A DNA stretch of 64,000 nt from Gammaproteobacteria bacterium (GTDB lineage Bacteria > Pseudomonadota > Gammaproteobacteria > Burkholderiales > Thiobacillaceae): the NCBI GenBank assembly GCA_018820765.1, contig JAHJNN010000017.1:558001-622000 (forward strand), read 5' to 3'. The position numbers and the translations under genes are program-made. Below, piece after piece: positions 1-7,800 of this stretch (within the stretch, counting starts at the first letter, position 1; every line of letters starts with the position of its first letter). The notes beneath the pieces are model-generated. The model saw nothing but the letters and a program-made list of their open reading frames with translations. It had not been told where the DNA came from and did no database searches.

Positions 1-1
1 C

Positions 2-157
2 ACCCGCATCCTGGTGTTCTACGAGCCGGCCCATCAGGCGGCGCTGGACAAGGTGCGCCAGCGTTTGCGCATCGACGTCGCGCTGGCGCTGCCCGTCGAC
101 GAAGTGGTATTGCGCGCCACGCTGACCCCCTGGCTCGAATGCTGCAATCCCCCGTAA
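2..157 (+). CDS. C-terminal end of an unrecognised protein (truncated by window edge)
   Basis: An open frame enters from the left edge and gives 51 residues before a TAA stop. The end is ordinary GC-rich coding sequence with a charged helix-like stretch (DKVRQRLRIDVALALPVDE). I do not recognise the family from this tail. It lies 61 bases upstream of the PhnD-like gene on the same strand, so it could be its operon partner, but too little is present to judge. Confidence 0.5.
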   Translation, partial: TRILVFYEPAHQAALDKVRQRLRIDVALALPVDEVVLRATLTPWLECCNPP

Positions 158-218
158 GGCCGGTCGGTCGGCTTTTGCCGTCCGGCAAGCGTTTGATCAC
201 TCACGACTGGAGGCAAAC

Positions 219-1364
219 ATGCTGCGTTATTCCCTGATTCCCCTGATGCTGCTGGCATCCGTGGCCCATGCGGCCCCGCTCACCCTGGGCGTCGTGCTGG
301 GCGAGGACGAACCCGTCACGAACCCGGCCACCACGCAGCGCTACCGCGCATTCGCCAAAGATGTCGAGAAATCGGTTGGCCAGCCGGTGCGCCTGCAGTA
401 TTACGTGCGCGGCTTCTCCGCCATCAAGCAGGCCAAGGCCGGCACGCTGGACATGGTGTACGGCCCCGCGCAGGTGATCGCCAACATCGGCAAGTTCAAA
501 TTCGAGCCCATCCTCAAATCCGATCAAACCACGGCGGTGGCTTTCGTCGCCGGCCCCAATTACGCGGGTACGCTCGGCGCCAAATCCGGCGCCAAGCTCG
601 GGGTGCCCGACTACGAATCCCTGATGGGCGGCATGGCGCGCAGCGAGATCAACAGCCGCGGACTGGCCAAGGCCGACTTTGCCGAGATCAAGTTCCACCG
701 CATGGCCGAAGCCCCCTTGTACGGCCTGAAAATCGGCCGCTACGACCTCGCCGTCGCCTCCGCCGAAGAAGCCAAGACCTGGACCGCCGCCAACGGCGGG
801 CGCATCGTTTTCACCGGCGCCGCGGTGCCCCTACGCGCGCTCAGCGTGCAGACCGACCGCGTGGCGGCCCCGGCCCAGCAGCGGCTGACGGCTTCGCTGC
901 AGCGCGGCAACGGCCTCAAGCTCGCGCTGAACGCGGCCAGCAAGGCGGATTTCAAGAGCGTCGCCTCGATGCTGAACACCACCCCCACCAGCCTGCCGGG
1001 CGCCAAGGTCATTTCCGCGGCCGAAGCCAGGGCACTGATCGCCCAGGGCATACCCGTGTACGACGTGCGCGTGGAAGACGAATACAAGAACGCCCACGTC
1101 CCCTCGGCCCAGTCCGTGCCCTACAAGGAAGGCAGCGCCAAGGAAGTGGACTTCGACCGGGCGGACGACCAGTTCGCGCTCAACAAGCTGCCCAAGGACA
1201 AGAACGCGCCCTTCATCATGTACTGCGACGGCACCATCTGCTGGAAGAGCTACAAATCCGCCGTCATGGCGATCGACGCCGGATGGAAGAACGTCTACTG
1301 GTTCCGCGGCGGATTTCCGGAGTGGAAAGAGGCGGGGATGCCGATCATCGCCAAGAAAGAATAG
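219..1364 (+). CDS. Exported PhnD-like substrate-binding protein fused to a rhodanese domain
   Basis: 381 residues. A cleavable signal peptide (about residues 1-19, cut after VAHA) sends it to the periplasm. Residues about 20-255 resemble the PhnD/phosphate-phosphonate type-2 periplasmic binding fold (the LGEDEP...TTQRYRAFAKDVEKSVG start and the GTLDMVYGPAQ segment). Residues about 262-378 are a rhodanese domain: YDVRVEDEY entrance, then a MYCDGTICWKS loop with Cys336 as the candidate sulfur-carrying cysteine and a second Cys at 341, and GGFPEWKEAGMPI at the end. The binding half may recognise an oxyanion and the rhodanese half may handle sulfane sulfur; both substrates are inference. No permease or ATPase is adjacent, so this is probably not a simple ABC importer component. 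An intrinsic terminator follows. Confidence 0.8.
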   Translation: MLRYSLIPLMLLASVAHAAPLTLGVVLGEDEPVTNPATTQRYRAFAKDVEKSVGQPVRLQYYVRGFSAIKQAKAGTLDMVYGPAQVIANIGKFKFEPILKSDQTTAVAFVAGPNYAGTLGAKSGAKLGVPDYESLMGGMARSEINSRGLAKADFAEIKFHRMAEAPLYGLKIGRYDLAVASAEEAKTWTAANGGRIVFTGAAVPLRALSVQTDRVAAPAQQRLTASLQRGNGLKLALNAASKADFKSVASMLNTTPTSLPGAKVISAAEARALIAQGIPVYDVRVEDEYKNAHVPSAQSVPYKEGSAKEVDFDRADDQFALNKLPKDKNAPFIMYCDGTICWKSYKSAVMAIDAGWKNVYWFRGGFPEWKEAGMPIIAKKE

Positions 1365-1382
1365 GTCAGCATGCTCACATGC

Positions 1383-1410
1383 AAAAAGCCCGGTTTTGCC
1401 GGGCTTTTTT
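1383..1410 (+). terminator. Rho-independent terminator after the PhnD-rhodanese gene
   Basis: AAAAAGCCCGG and CCGGGCTTTTTT form a GC-rich stem with a short TTTTG loop and a T run, 18 bases after the stop codon. The A run on the other side could let it work in both directions. Confidence 0.85.
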
Positions 1411-1538
1411 ATGCTCGCTCCTCGCAATGCCGATTTCTAAGCGATAAATTCTCATCTAAACAACATTGGTTTACGAAAAGCCCGCGGCAAAACTTGATAA
1501 AACTTGATGTTAGATGGCCAATGTATATAATCCGCCGC

Positions 1539-2663
1539 ATGGAAAAAGTTCTGAACTCTAGTGCTATCCAAAAAGCGCTCACAGAACGTGGTATGTCTCA
1601 GGGCAAGCTTGCCCAAGCCATAGGAATTACCCCACAAGCAGTTACCAACTGGTTGAAGGGAAAAGATTTCCCCCGTCCGGCCTCGCTTCTCAAACTTGCT
1701 ACTACCTTAAGTCTTCCGTTTGACCAGCTTGTAAAAGCTGGAGACACCGGGCGACCTGTCATCGCGTACCGGAAGAAAGCAAACGTTAAAACGACCTCAG
1801 CACATCTCGCTAAGGCTGAAGGCATTGGCATGCTGCTGAAACCGTTGGTGGCTCACCTGCCTGAGTTGCAGGCTTTGCGCACGTTAATTACCTCTCCTTC
1901 AACTGAATACGACAAACTCCAGACCGTCGTATCGCAAACCCGTATCAGGCTTGGTCTCGGTGAAACCGCTGTACTGGGGTACGAACACTTAATTGGAGAA
2001 TTCAAGGATTGCGGCGCGGTTCTAGCGCCGGTTCTCTGGGGCCATAAGGGTAATCACGAAAACGCATTGCACATCCGCCTACCTAAGGAAGACGTAACTT
2101 TTATCTTCCTCAATCTTGATACGCATCTAGAGGACTTTAAGTTCTGGATGGCTCATGAACTAGCCCATGTGTTGACGCCTGAGCTTTCTGGAACCAACGA
2201 GGGTGAGGATTTTGCCGATGCCCTCGCTGGGGCGTTGCTGTTTCCAAAGGCCTGCGCAGAAGCGGCTTATCGCACCGCCACTCAAGACACGAAGCCAGAT
2301 CGAGTGATTCAAACTCTGATGAAACAAGCGAATGCCCACATGATCTCGCTGAATACCGTGTATCAACAGGTTCAGCAATACGCCAAGGCAACGCAGTTGC
2401 CCTCATTGTCACTCGATGAAAAGGCAATCCATGCGTTGCGCAACAGTCTGCGTGGCCCATTAGTCAGCGAAGCTTTGTTCGATCCAATGCCACCATCACC
2501 CCAGCGCTACATAGCGGCTTGCGAGAACGCCTTCCAGACGGGGTTTTTCCATGCCCTGAAGCACATGATTGTTGAAAGTGGCACCGGGGCTCCCTACATT
2601 CAACAAGTTCTGGATACTTCGCTACAGGATGCTATGGCACTCCACGAGGCATTGCGCCATTGA
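1539..2663 (+). CDS. XRE helix-turn-helix regulator fused to an ImmA/IrrE zinc peptidase
   Basis: 374 residues from the ATG at 1539; the frame stays open upstream to 1371, but that part is the terminator and AT-rich leader. Residues about 8-65 are an XRE/Cro DNA-binding domain (ALTERGMSQGKLAQAIGITP, then NWLKGK). Residues about 140-290 are an ImmA/IrrE-type metallopeptidase: HELAH at 206-210 supplies the zinc histidines and catalytic Glu, and EGEDFADALAGALLFP carries the likely third ligand. In known ImmA/IrrE proteins this domain cleaves a repressor, so this protein may act as switch and sensor in one chain. Its stop overlaps the start of the PIN gene (TTGA), implying translational coupling. 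Codon use is AT-richer than in the flanking core genes, suggesting acquisition. Confidence 0.85.
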   Translation: MEKVLNSSAIQKALTERGMSQGKLAQAIGITPQAVTNWLKGKDFPRPASLLKLATTLSLPFDQLVKAGDTGRPVIAYRKKANVKTTSAHLAKAEGIGMLLKPLVAHLPELQALRTLITSPSTEYDKLQTVVSQTRIRLGLGETAVLGYEHLIGEFKDCGAVLAPVLWGHKGNHENALHIRLPKEDVTFIFLNLDTHLEDFKFWMAHELAHVLTPELSGTNEGEDFADALAGALLFPKACAEAAYRTATQDTKPDRVIQTLMKQANAHMISLNTVYQQVQQYAKATQLPSLSLDEKAIHALRNSLRGPLVSEALFDPMPPSPQRYIAACENAFQTGFFHALKHMIVESGTGAPYIQQVLDTSLQDAMALHEALRH

Positions 2664-3250
2664 TCCTGGTGCTGCTTGATACCAACGCTTATCTGAGGTT
2701 GGCCAAGCGCATCCGCCCATTGCTGGGAGTTCCATTCGGGCAAAAAGAGTACCTGCCCACCATCCTGAAGCAGGTCGAGGACGAGGTTCACAAGAGCGCT
2801 CGTCTCAAATTCAGCTTTCCCTGGTTCACTGATCCTGAGCTGACTGCCGAGCGGCTCGCCAAACAAATACGACTAGGCAAAGAAGAGCGGGCACAAATTG
2901 AGGCAGCAGCGAGCGTGCTGCGTGCCCATATCCTAGCGGACCCTCAGAGCTACACCACCCAAGGCCGTTCGCCACCTTCGCCGACAGACTGTTTTCTGCT
3001 TGCGTTCGGACAAGTTCGCCCAGCCATAGTGGTGACAGACGACCTTGGCATGCACAAACTCGCCGGGGATTTCGATATCGACATCTGGCATGGCCACGAA
3101 CTCCTGAAAAAAATGCTCAGTGCTAGGGTTATTGAGAACGATCTCGTTCGGGAAATCTTCGCTGCGCTTGAAAACAATGGCGACCTGCCGCGCACTTGGC
3201 TGGAAGTCAAACACTCCGAATTCAAAAAGCTGTTCGGGCCAAAAGCATAG
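2660..3250 (+). CDS. PIN-domain putative ribonuclease (toxin-like)
   Basis: 196 residues, starting with TTG at 2660 in a 4-base overlap with the XRE-peptidase gene. The N-terminus has the PIN signature (VLLDTNAYLRL, Asp7 and Asn9). Further acidic positions fit the Mg2+ site: Glu40 or Glu42, Asp110 in SPTDCFLL, and Asp127/128 in VVTDDLG. PIN proteins of the VapC type cut tRNA or rRNA. Coupling to an XRE-ImmA/IrrE protein is a recurring arrangement in which the first gene probably restrains the second. At 196 residues it is longer than classical VapC (about 130), with an extra C-terminal helical tail. The RNA target cannot be read from sequence. A role as a defence effector rather than a maintenance toxin is possible. 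Confidence 0.75.
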   Translation: MILVLLDTNAYLRLAKRIRPLLGVPFGQKEYLPTILKQVEDEVHKSARLKFSFPWFTDPELTAERLAKQIRLGKEERAQIEAAASVLRAHILADPQSYTTQGRSPPSPTDCFLLAFGQVRPAIVVTDDLGMHKLAGDFDIDIWHGHELLKKMLSARVIENDLVREIFAALENNGDLPRTWLEVKHSEFKKLFGPKA

Positions 3251-3297
3251 CTGTGTATCAACTTGTTGGGCACTTAGAGAATGTGGCCTAAGCGGCG

Positions 3298-4107
3298 ATG
3301 AAGAAACTGAACGAAGCCAATCTCAAAGTTGGCGACATTATTTTGACGACGACTTCACTTCCCAAAAGCAAGGGAATTCGGTTCGCGACGAAGAGCGATA
3401 TTTCCCATGCGATGGTGTATGTGGAGAGCCATTCGGTCATTGATTCAACCGGAGATGGCGTTCAGTCTCGCAACACGCAGCGGCTGTTTTGGGAAGACCA
3501 CCTTGCCGTCCATGTATTGCGTCTTAGAGAGGGGCTGACGGAAGAGGAGACGCAGGAAATTACGTCCTACGTAAGGGGTCGGATCGGCACCCAATACGCG
3601 ACCATGGAGGCCTTCCGTTCCGTAACGCGTGGCCCAAAGCGCAAGACCAGAAAGCAATTCTGCTCACGTTTGGTTGCGCAGGCCTATGCCAGCGCCGGCA
3701 TACAGCTCGCGCAATCATCCGACTACTGCACACCGGAAATGCTCAAAAATAGCAGCCGTTTGTGCAAGGTCTCAAATGCCACGCGACTTATTTCCGCCCG
3801 CGAAATTAATGCGATCAACGCTGTCTTCGACATCCCGGCGCTGATGCGCGACGTGACGAACGCAGTGCTCAACGGGGCGAGGGAGAAAGACAAGAACATC
3901 CAGCATTTGAATGACATTGACGAGCACCTTAGAACACATCCGGAAAATGACGCGTACTTTGCAAAGCTTTTCAAGGAGTCTGGGGTATCTAACCGTATGG
4001 TCGAAGGAGTGCGAGAAAAATCCTTGGCATTACGATCTCGCGCTGATGGAATCGAGTGCATTACCCGGGTCAGAGAAGCTATCGTATTGCGAGCAACTCG
4101 TCTTTGA
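3298..4107 (+). CDS. Permuted papain-fold (YiiX/NlpC-P60-like) protein, probably frameshifted near its end
   Basis: 269 residues as read. Residues 1-150 resemble permuted papain-fold amidases/peptidases: KVGDIILTT start, His37 in DISHAMVYVE and Cys122 in FCSRLVAQAYASAG, the expected order (His before Cys) for the permuted C92-like group. Substrates in this superfamily include peptidoglycan peptides and lipid or protein amides; none can be assigned here. After about residue 240 the reading looks artificial, while the frame starting at 3911 becomes protein-like. Removing one A from the A5 run at 4016-4020 joins the two frames into one chain of about 421 residues (VREN-PWHYD junction). So either the gene carries a one-base insertion, or it uses +1 frameshifting, or two genes overlap by 197 bases. 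Confidence 0.6.
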   Translation: MKKLNEANLKVGDIILTTTSLPKSKGIRFATKSDISHAMVYVESHSVIDSTGDGVQSRNTQRLFWEDHLAVHVLRLREGLTEEETQEITSYVRGRIGTQYATMEAFRSVTRGPKRKTRKQFCSRLVAQAYASAGIQLAQSSDYCTPEMLKNSSRLCKVSNATRLISAREINAINAVFDIPALMRDVTNAVLNGAREKDKNIQHLNDIDEHLRTHPENDAYFAKLFKESGVSNRMVEGVREKSLALRSRADGIECITRVREAIVLRATRL

Positions 4108-4564
4108 TGAGGAAAAGGGATTTCAGCGCTACGGCGTCAATCATGCCGGATACACAATCTTCGCCGAGCAATTTGGGCTTGAAACCTTTCGCCTGTTGAA
4201 GGACCTTTATCAGACATTGGCGGACCTTCATATGCAACGCAGAAGCATTGCCGAAACTTGGCTAAGCCGACATGCCCCCTCTTCATTGCTGCCACTGAAG
4301 AAGGGTCAACCCTTAGAGCCTCATTCCCCTGAATGGTTTGCAGCGCTCGAAGCCTGGAATTTCCCGCAGGCAGCGCATGTGCGTGAGGTCGTCAAGCTTG
4401 CGAAACGTACAGATGTTTGTTCGATATGCGGTGATGATCCGACACGAGACTACCGTGTGGTTGGCCAAAGAATCCCGCTTGGTGCAGTCCTCACGTTGAG
4501 ACTTTGCAATGACTGCTGGGAGATACGCAGAGGGATGTACAAGGAAGCCCTATCTCTCCTTTAG
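3911..4564 (+). CDS. Zinc-ribbon-like C-terminal part continuing the papain-fold gene in another frame
   Basis: 217 residues as an open frame, of which roughly residues 35-217 (from about 4013) look like real protein. Four cysteines in two pairs, CSIC at 170-173 and CNDC at 199-202, suggest a zinc-binding knuckle. The middle is helical (FGLETFRLLKDLYQTLADLHMQRRSIAETWL). No family recognised. It lacks a convincing ribosome-binding site at 3911 and overlaps the preceding frame by 197 bases, so I infer it is the displaced C-terminus of the papain-fold gene rather than an independent gene. It lies in the low-GC accessory block. Confidence 0.5.
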   Translation: MTLTSTLEHIRKMTRTLQSFSRSLGYLTVWSKECEKNPWHYDLALMESSALPGSEKLSYCEQLVFDEEKGFQRYGVNHAGYTIFAEQFGLETFRLLKDLYQTLADLHMQRRSIAETWLSRHAPSSLLPLKKGQPLEPHSPEWFAALEAWNFPQAAHVREVVKLAKRTDVCSICGDDPTRDYRVVGQRIPLGAVLTLRLCNDCWEIRRGMYKEALSLL

Positions 4565-4864
4565 CTTCGGCCGACTCTGCCGCTACGCCAAGGAAAATGT
4601 TTCCGCGCCCGTCAAGACTAACGCCGTGCCGTTTTTCTCTTCACCTGGGTCAGCGGATTGATGCGACCCGATAAACAGTACGTCATACGCGTTACGTGAT
4701 GCTGGTAAAGGTCACCGTACTCAATAAACCGATCGACGAGCCTAGCCAAGGCCTCGCAGGAGTTTTTCAACAGAATCAACCCGTAGCTGTCTTTCGAGTT
4801 CCAGTCGAGGACGACAGCAATGCAGCGAGGCAGTCGCCCACCACGGCGAACCAGGCGTCTTGGG
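4565..4864. other. Non-genic 300-base stretch with a possible coding remnant on the minus strand
   Basis: Between the convergent zinc-ribbon reading and the stop of the giant NTPase gene. On the minus strand an open frame from 4902 down to 4618 gives protein-like text (for example DSYGLILLKNSCEALARLV), starting inside the 3' end of the NTPase gene in another frame. It has no credible start and could be a decayed extension of the NTPase gene or of a lost neighbour. No clear terminator was found. Confidence 0.3.
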
Positions 4865-7800
4865 CTAGGAAGGCAATCGAATCTCGCGGAACGCCTCACC
4901 AAGCTGAAGCGCCGTACTTCGCCGGTCGCCCATGTCGACTAGCATGTCGAGGATCCGCAGGAACTTCTGAGCCAAAGCCAGCGTCATCGGCGCGTCACGA
5001 TGTGCGAAGTGCTGCACCAGCTCTGCGACGCGCGCCGGAATGAACGTTCCATGCCAACCCTTTAGATTGTCGGGCCCGTCGCCGATAATCGCGAGCACTT
5101 GGTCCGCGAAGGCTTCGGCTGGGTAGTTCGTCCGAGCTCGCTCACAGAGCGTCAAGAACGAGCCCATCACTGAAGCAGCCCATCCGCCCGCGCGAACGAA
5201 ACGATCGATCAAGGGCAGGATGTGGCTGATTTCGGACCAGTCGCCATTGACGTAGCGAGCGGCCAAGCTCGCATGTTCGACTGAGACAAACATCAACGTG
5301 CGAACAAGCTCGGGTTGATCGAAACCTGAAAACTTTCCGCTCCGGTAGGCCTCGCGCTTGAAGGCAGAGGCCTGGAGAAGTCGCCCAAGACAAAGGTCAA
5401 GCGTCGCAACTGCGTCGGCTGGAACGACCGGCGCATCGTACACGTAGGCGCAGACGTAGGTGCTCGCGAATGGAGAGAGGAGGGCCCAGCAATTGTCGCC
5501 CTCGAGCGCCAGAATCGGGTCGAGGAAACGGGCCTGGAACTCGCCAAGTGGAAGAAGTCCGGCCACCCGGCCGAGCGCTGACCCTAGAGCGTGAGTCCAT
5601 TCGAAAATGCGGGCCGCCGAACGATCTCGACGTCCAGGCTTAACCCAAGGCGGCGCATTCTTCTGGTTGGTCCAGTTGAGAACGTCGGCGAGGAAGTCGA
5701 GGAGCGCACTTCTCGCGCTACTGCTCAGAGCCTCATCAAATGGGATGCGCTTGAGAATTTCGGCGGCCTGCTTTGAGTGCCAGAAGACACCCGGTTCACC
5801 CCACACCTCAGCCGCATCGGCTGCATCCTCCGCGTCGTACTCTTCATAGCTTTGACGCCCACGCCGACCCTTTCCGGGTTCGACCTTCACCCAGGCTGGA
5901 GGCGGTAACGGAAGGGCGGCCCATCCGCTTCCATTCTCATAGAACGCAAGCGCCGCGTCGACCGCCGCTTGCGCTTCACTTGATGAGTGGAGTGCTTCTC
6001 CGTGTTGACGGAGTTGATCACGTGGCCGCGGTGGAACGTGGCAGAGCGAAAATGCCAAGATCAGCGTAGCCCAAGTCAGCTTGGGGTCCTTGGACCAAAG
6101 CTTGCAGGCTTCTTCGAGCGCGGCTAATGAAACGACTTCAAGTGGGTGCGCAATCAGCCCAAGGAGGTCGCGAGCCGCGCCGCGTTCCGCCGTACCTTCG
6201 CGGAGATCCGCTGCGAGGCCTCGCGCCACGTAGATCGTCTGGTGCCACGGGATGACGGAACCAGGCGACCACATCAGGTCGGGTTTTTCTGGTAGACGGA
6301 TCGCGCGCCCAAGGACGATACGAGCCCACTCAAGGTCTTCTTGAGTGCGCCCCTCTCGGAAGTTGAGCGCGATGGCGGCGGTCGCGGCGACTGCACCTCG
6401 ACGCATACCCATGAGCTCTTCTTCGTTCTCGCCGTTTGAGCGCTCGAACAAGTCGCTGGCATCCGCTTTCCTAGCCAACGCGATGGCATCATCGACCGTG
6501 TAGGTGTCGCTGAGTTTCTTCTCTTCGAAGGACTTGGATGCCCATGTCCAAAGGCTCATCTGACTAAGATGCTGAGAGGCCTCTTCGGCCCTAGCGATGT
6601 TCTCAGGCTTCGCGGCAGAGGGGCTGACATGGACAATCGCAACCTGGTCTGAATCCTCTTTGGCACGGTAGGCCTGATAGTTTTTCGGGTCCGCCAACTC
6701 GGCATATTCAAGCGCCTGAGCTGTGAGGTACTCCCGCGCCTCCGGAATGTTGCGTTGCTCTTCGAACTGGTATGGGAGATCGGTTTTGAAATTGAGGATC
6801 GCTTCGCGGGCTCGGTCGCGGATCGGCTCCGTCGCAAAGACGAACCCGGGCACCATCCAACTAAGCTCTGTCTTACGGGCTAGGCGGGCATTTGCTGCTT
6901 GAATCGCCTCAATGTGCGGCTGGTCGGTGCGAGACGTAAAACCGATTAGGCTAGCAGTCGGCGAGATGTCTTGCGCCCATCGGTTATGGTCTGCCGCCAA
7001 CAGGCGTTGTGAGGTGAAGAGCGGAAACGTCGCTTCGGACACCGTCTCGGTGTGGAGTGCAAGCATCGACGCGATGCCCAGGATGGCGATGCACTCGTTC
7101 CCCTCGACGATTTTCTGGATCAGCTCGTCAACGGGCCGGCCGCGCGCAAGCTCGGCAAAGCACCACTCCTCAAGCGCCATAAATCCGCAGCCGATGGCAT
7201 TGGGCGCCCACGTCGACCGAAACCAAAGATACTCCCGGTCGGTGCCCCAGAACCTTTGGGCGCCCCAGGGAAATGACAGTTCAAGCGGAATGGGGCTGCC
7301 GCCACGGTCACGAGAGTGACGATGCAGTTGTCGCCACGCAGTCATCGCATGATTGCAGAGTTCTCGAAGGAGCCGTAGTGCCTCGCCTGGTGATGATTGG
7401 AAAAGCGAGTGAAAGGGCTCTCGGAGTGGCGAAGGAGGCCAGAAGCTTCGGTGGTCGTCGTTGATCGATAGCTCTTCCCAGTCGTGGTGGCTGAAATCGC
7501 CGATGATTCGCAGTGAAGGCCCGACAGAAAGCAAACTGTTTTCTTGACGCGTGCGTTCAGCTTCCGACTTGGCCAAGACAGCCTTGCGCCACTCTGCTGC
7601 GCGCCGGAGTTCCTGCTCTTCTCGGAAGACCTGGTCGTCTGGAAGCTCCTCTCGCAGGAACGCTAGTGAAAGCTCGACGACTGACTGGGGCAGCGACTGG
7701 GCAAGGACGGGTGAGTAGGCGATGACGTCGTGAAACGCATCGTCTCGGATGCGTTCTGAGTTGGTGACCCGTTGCAAGTAGTCGGCTGTAAGGGTCGGTT

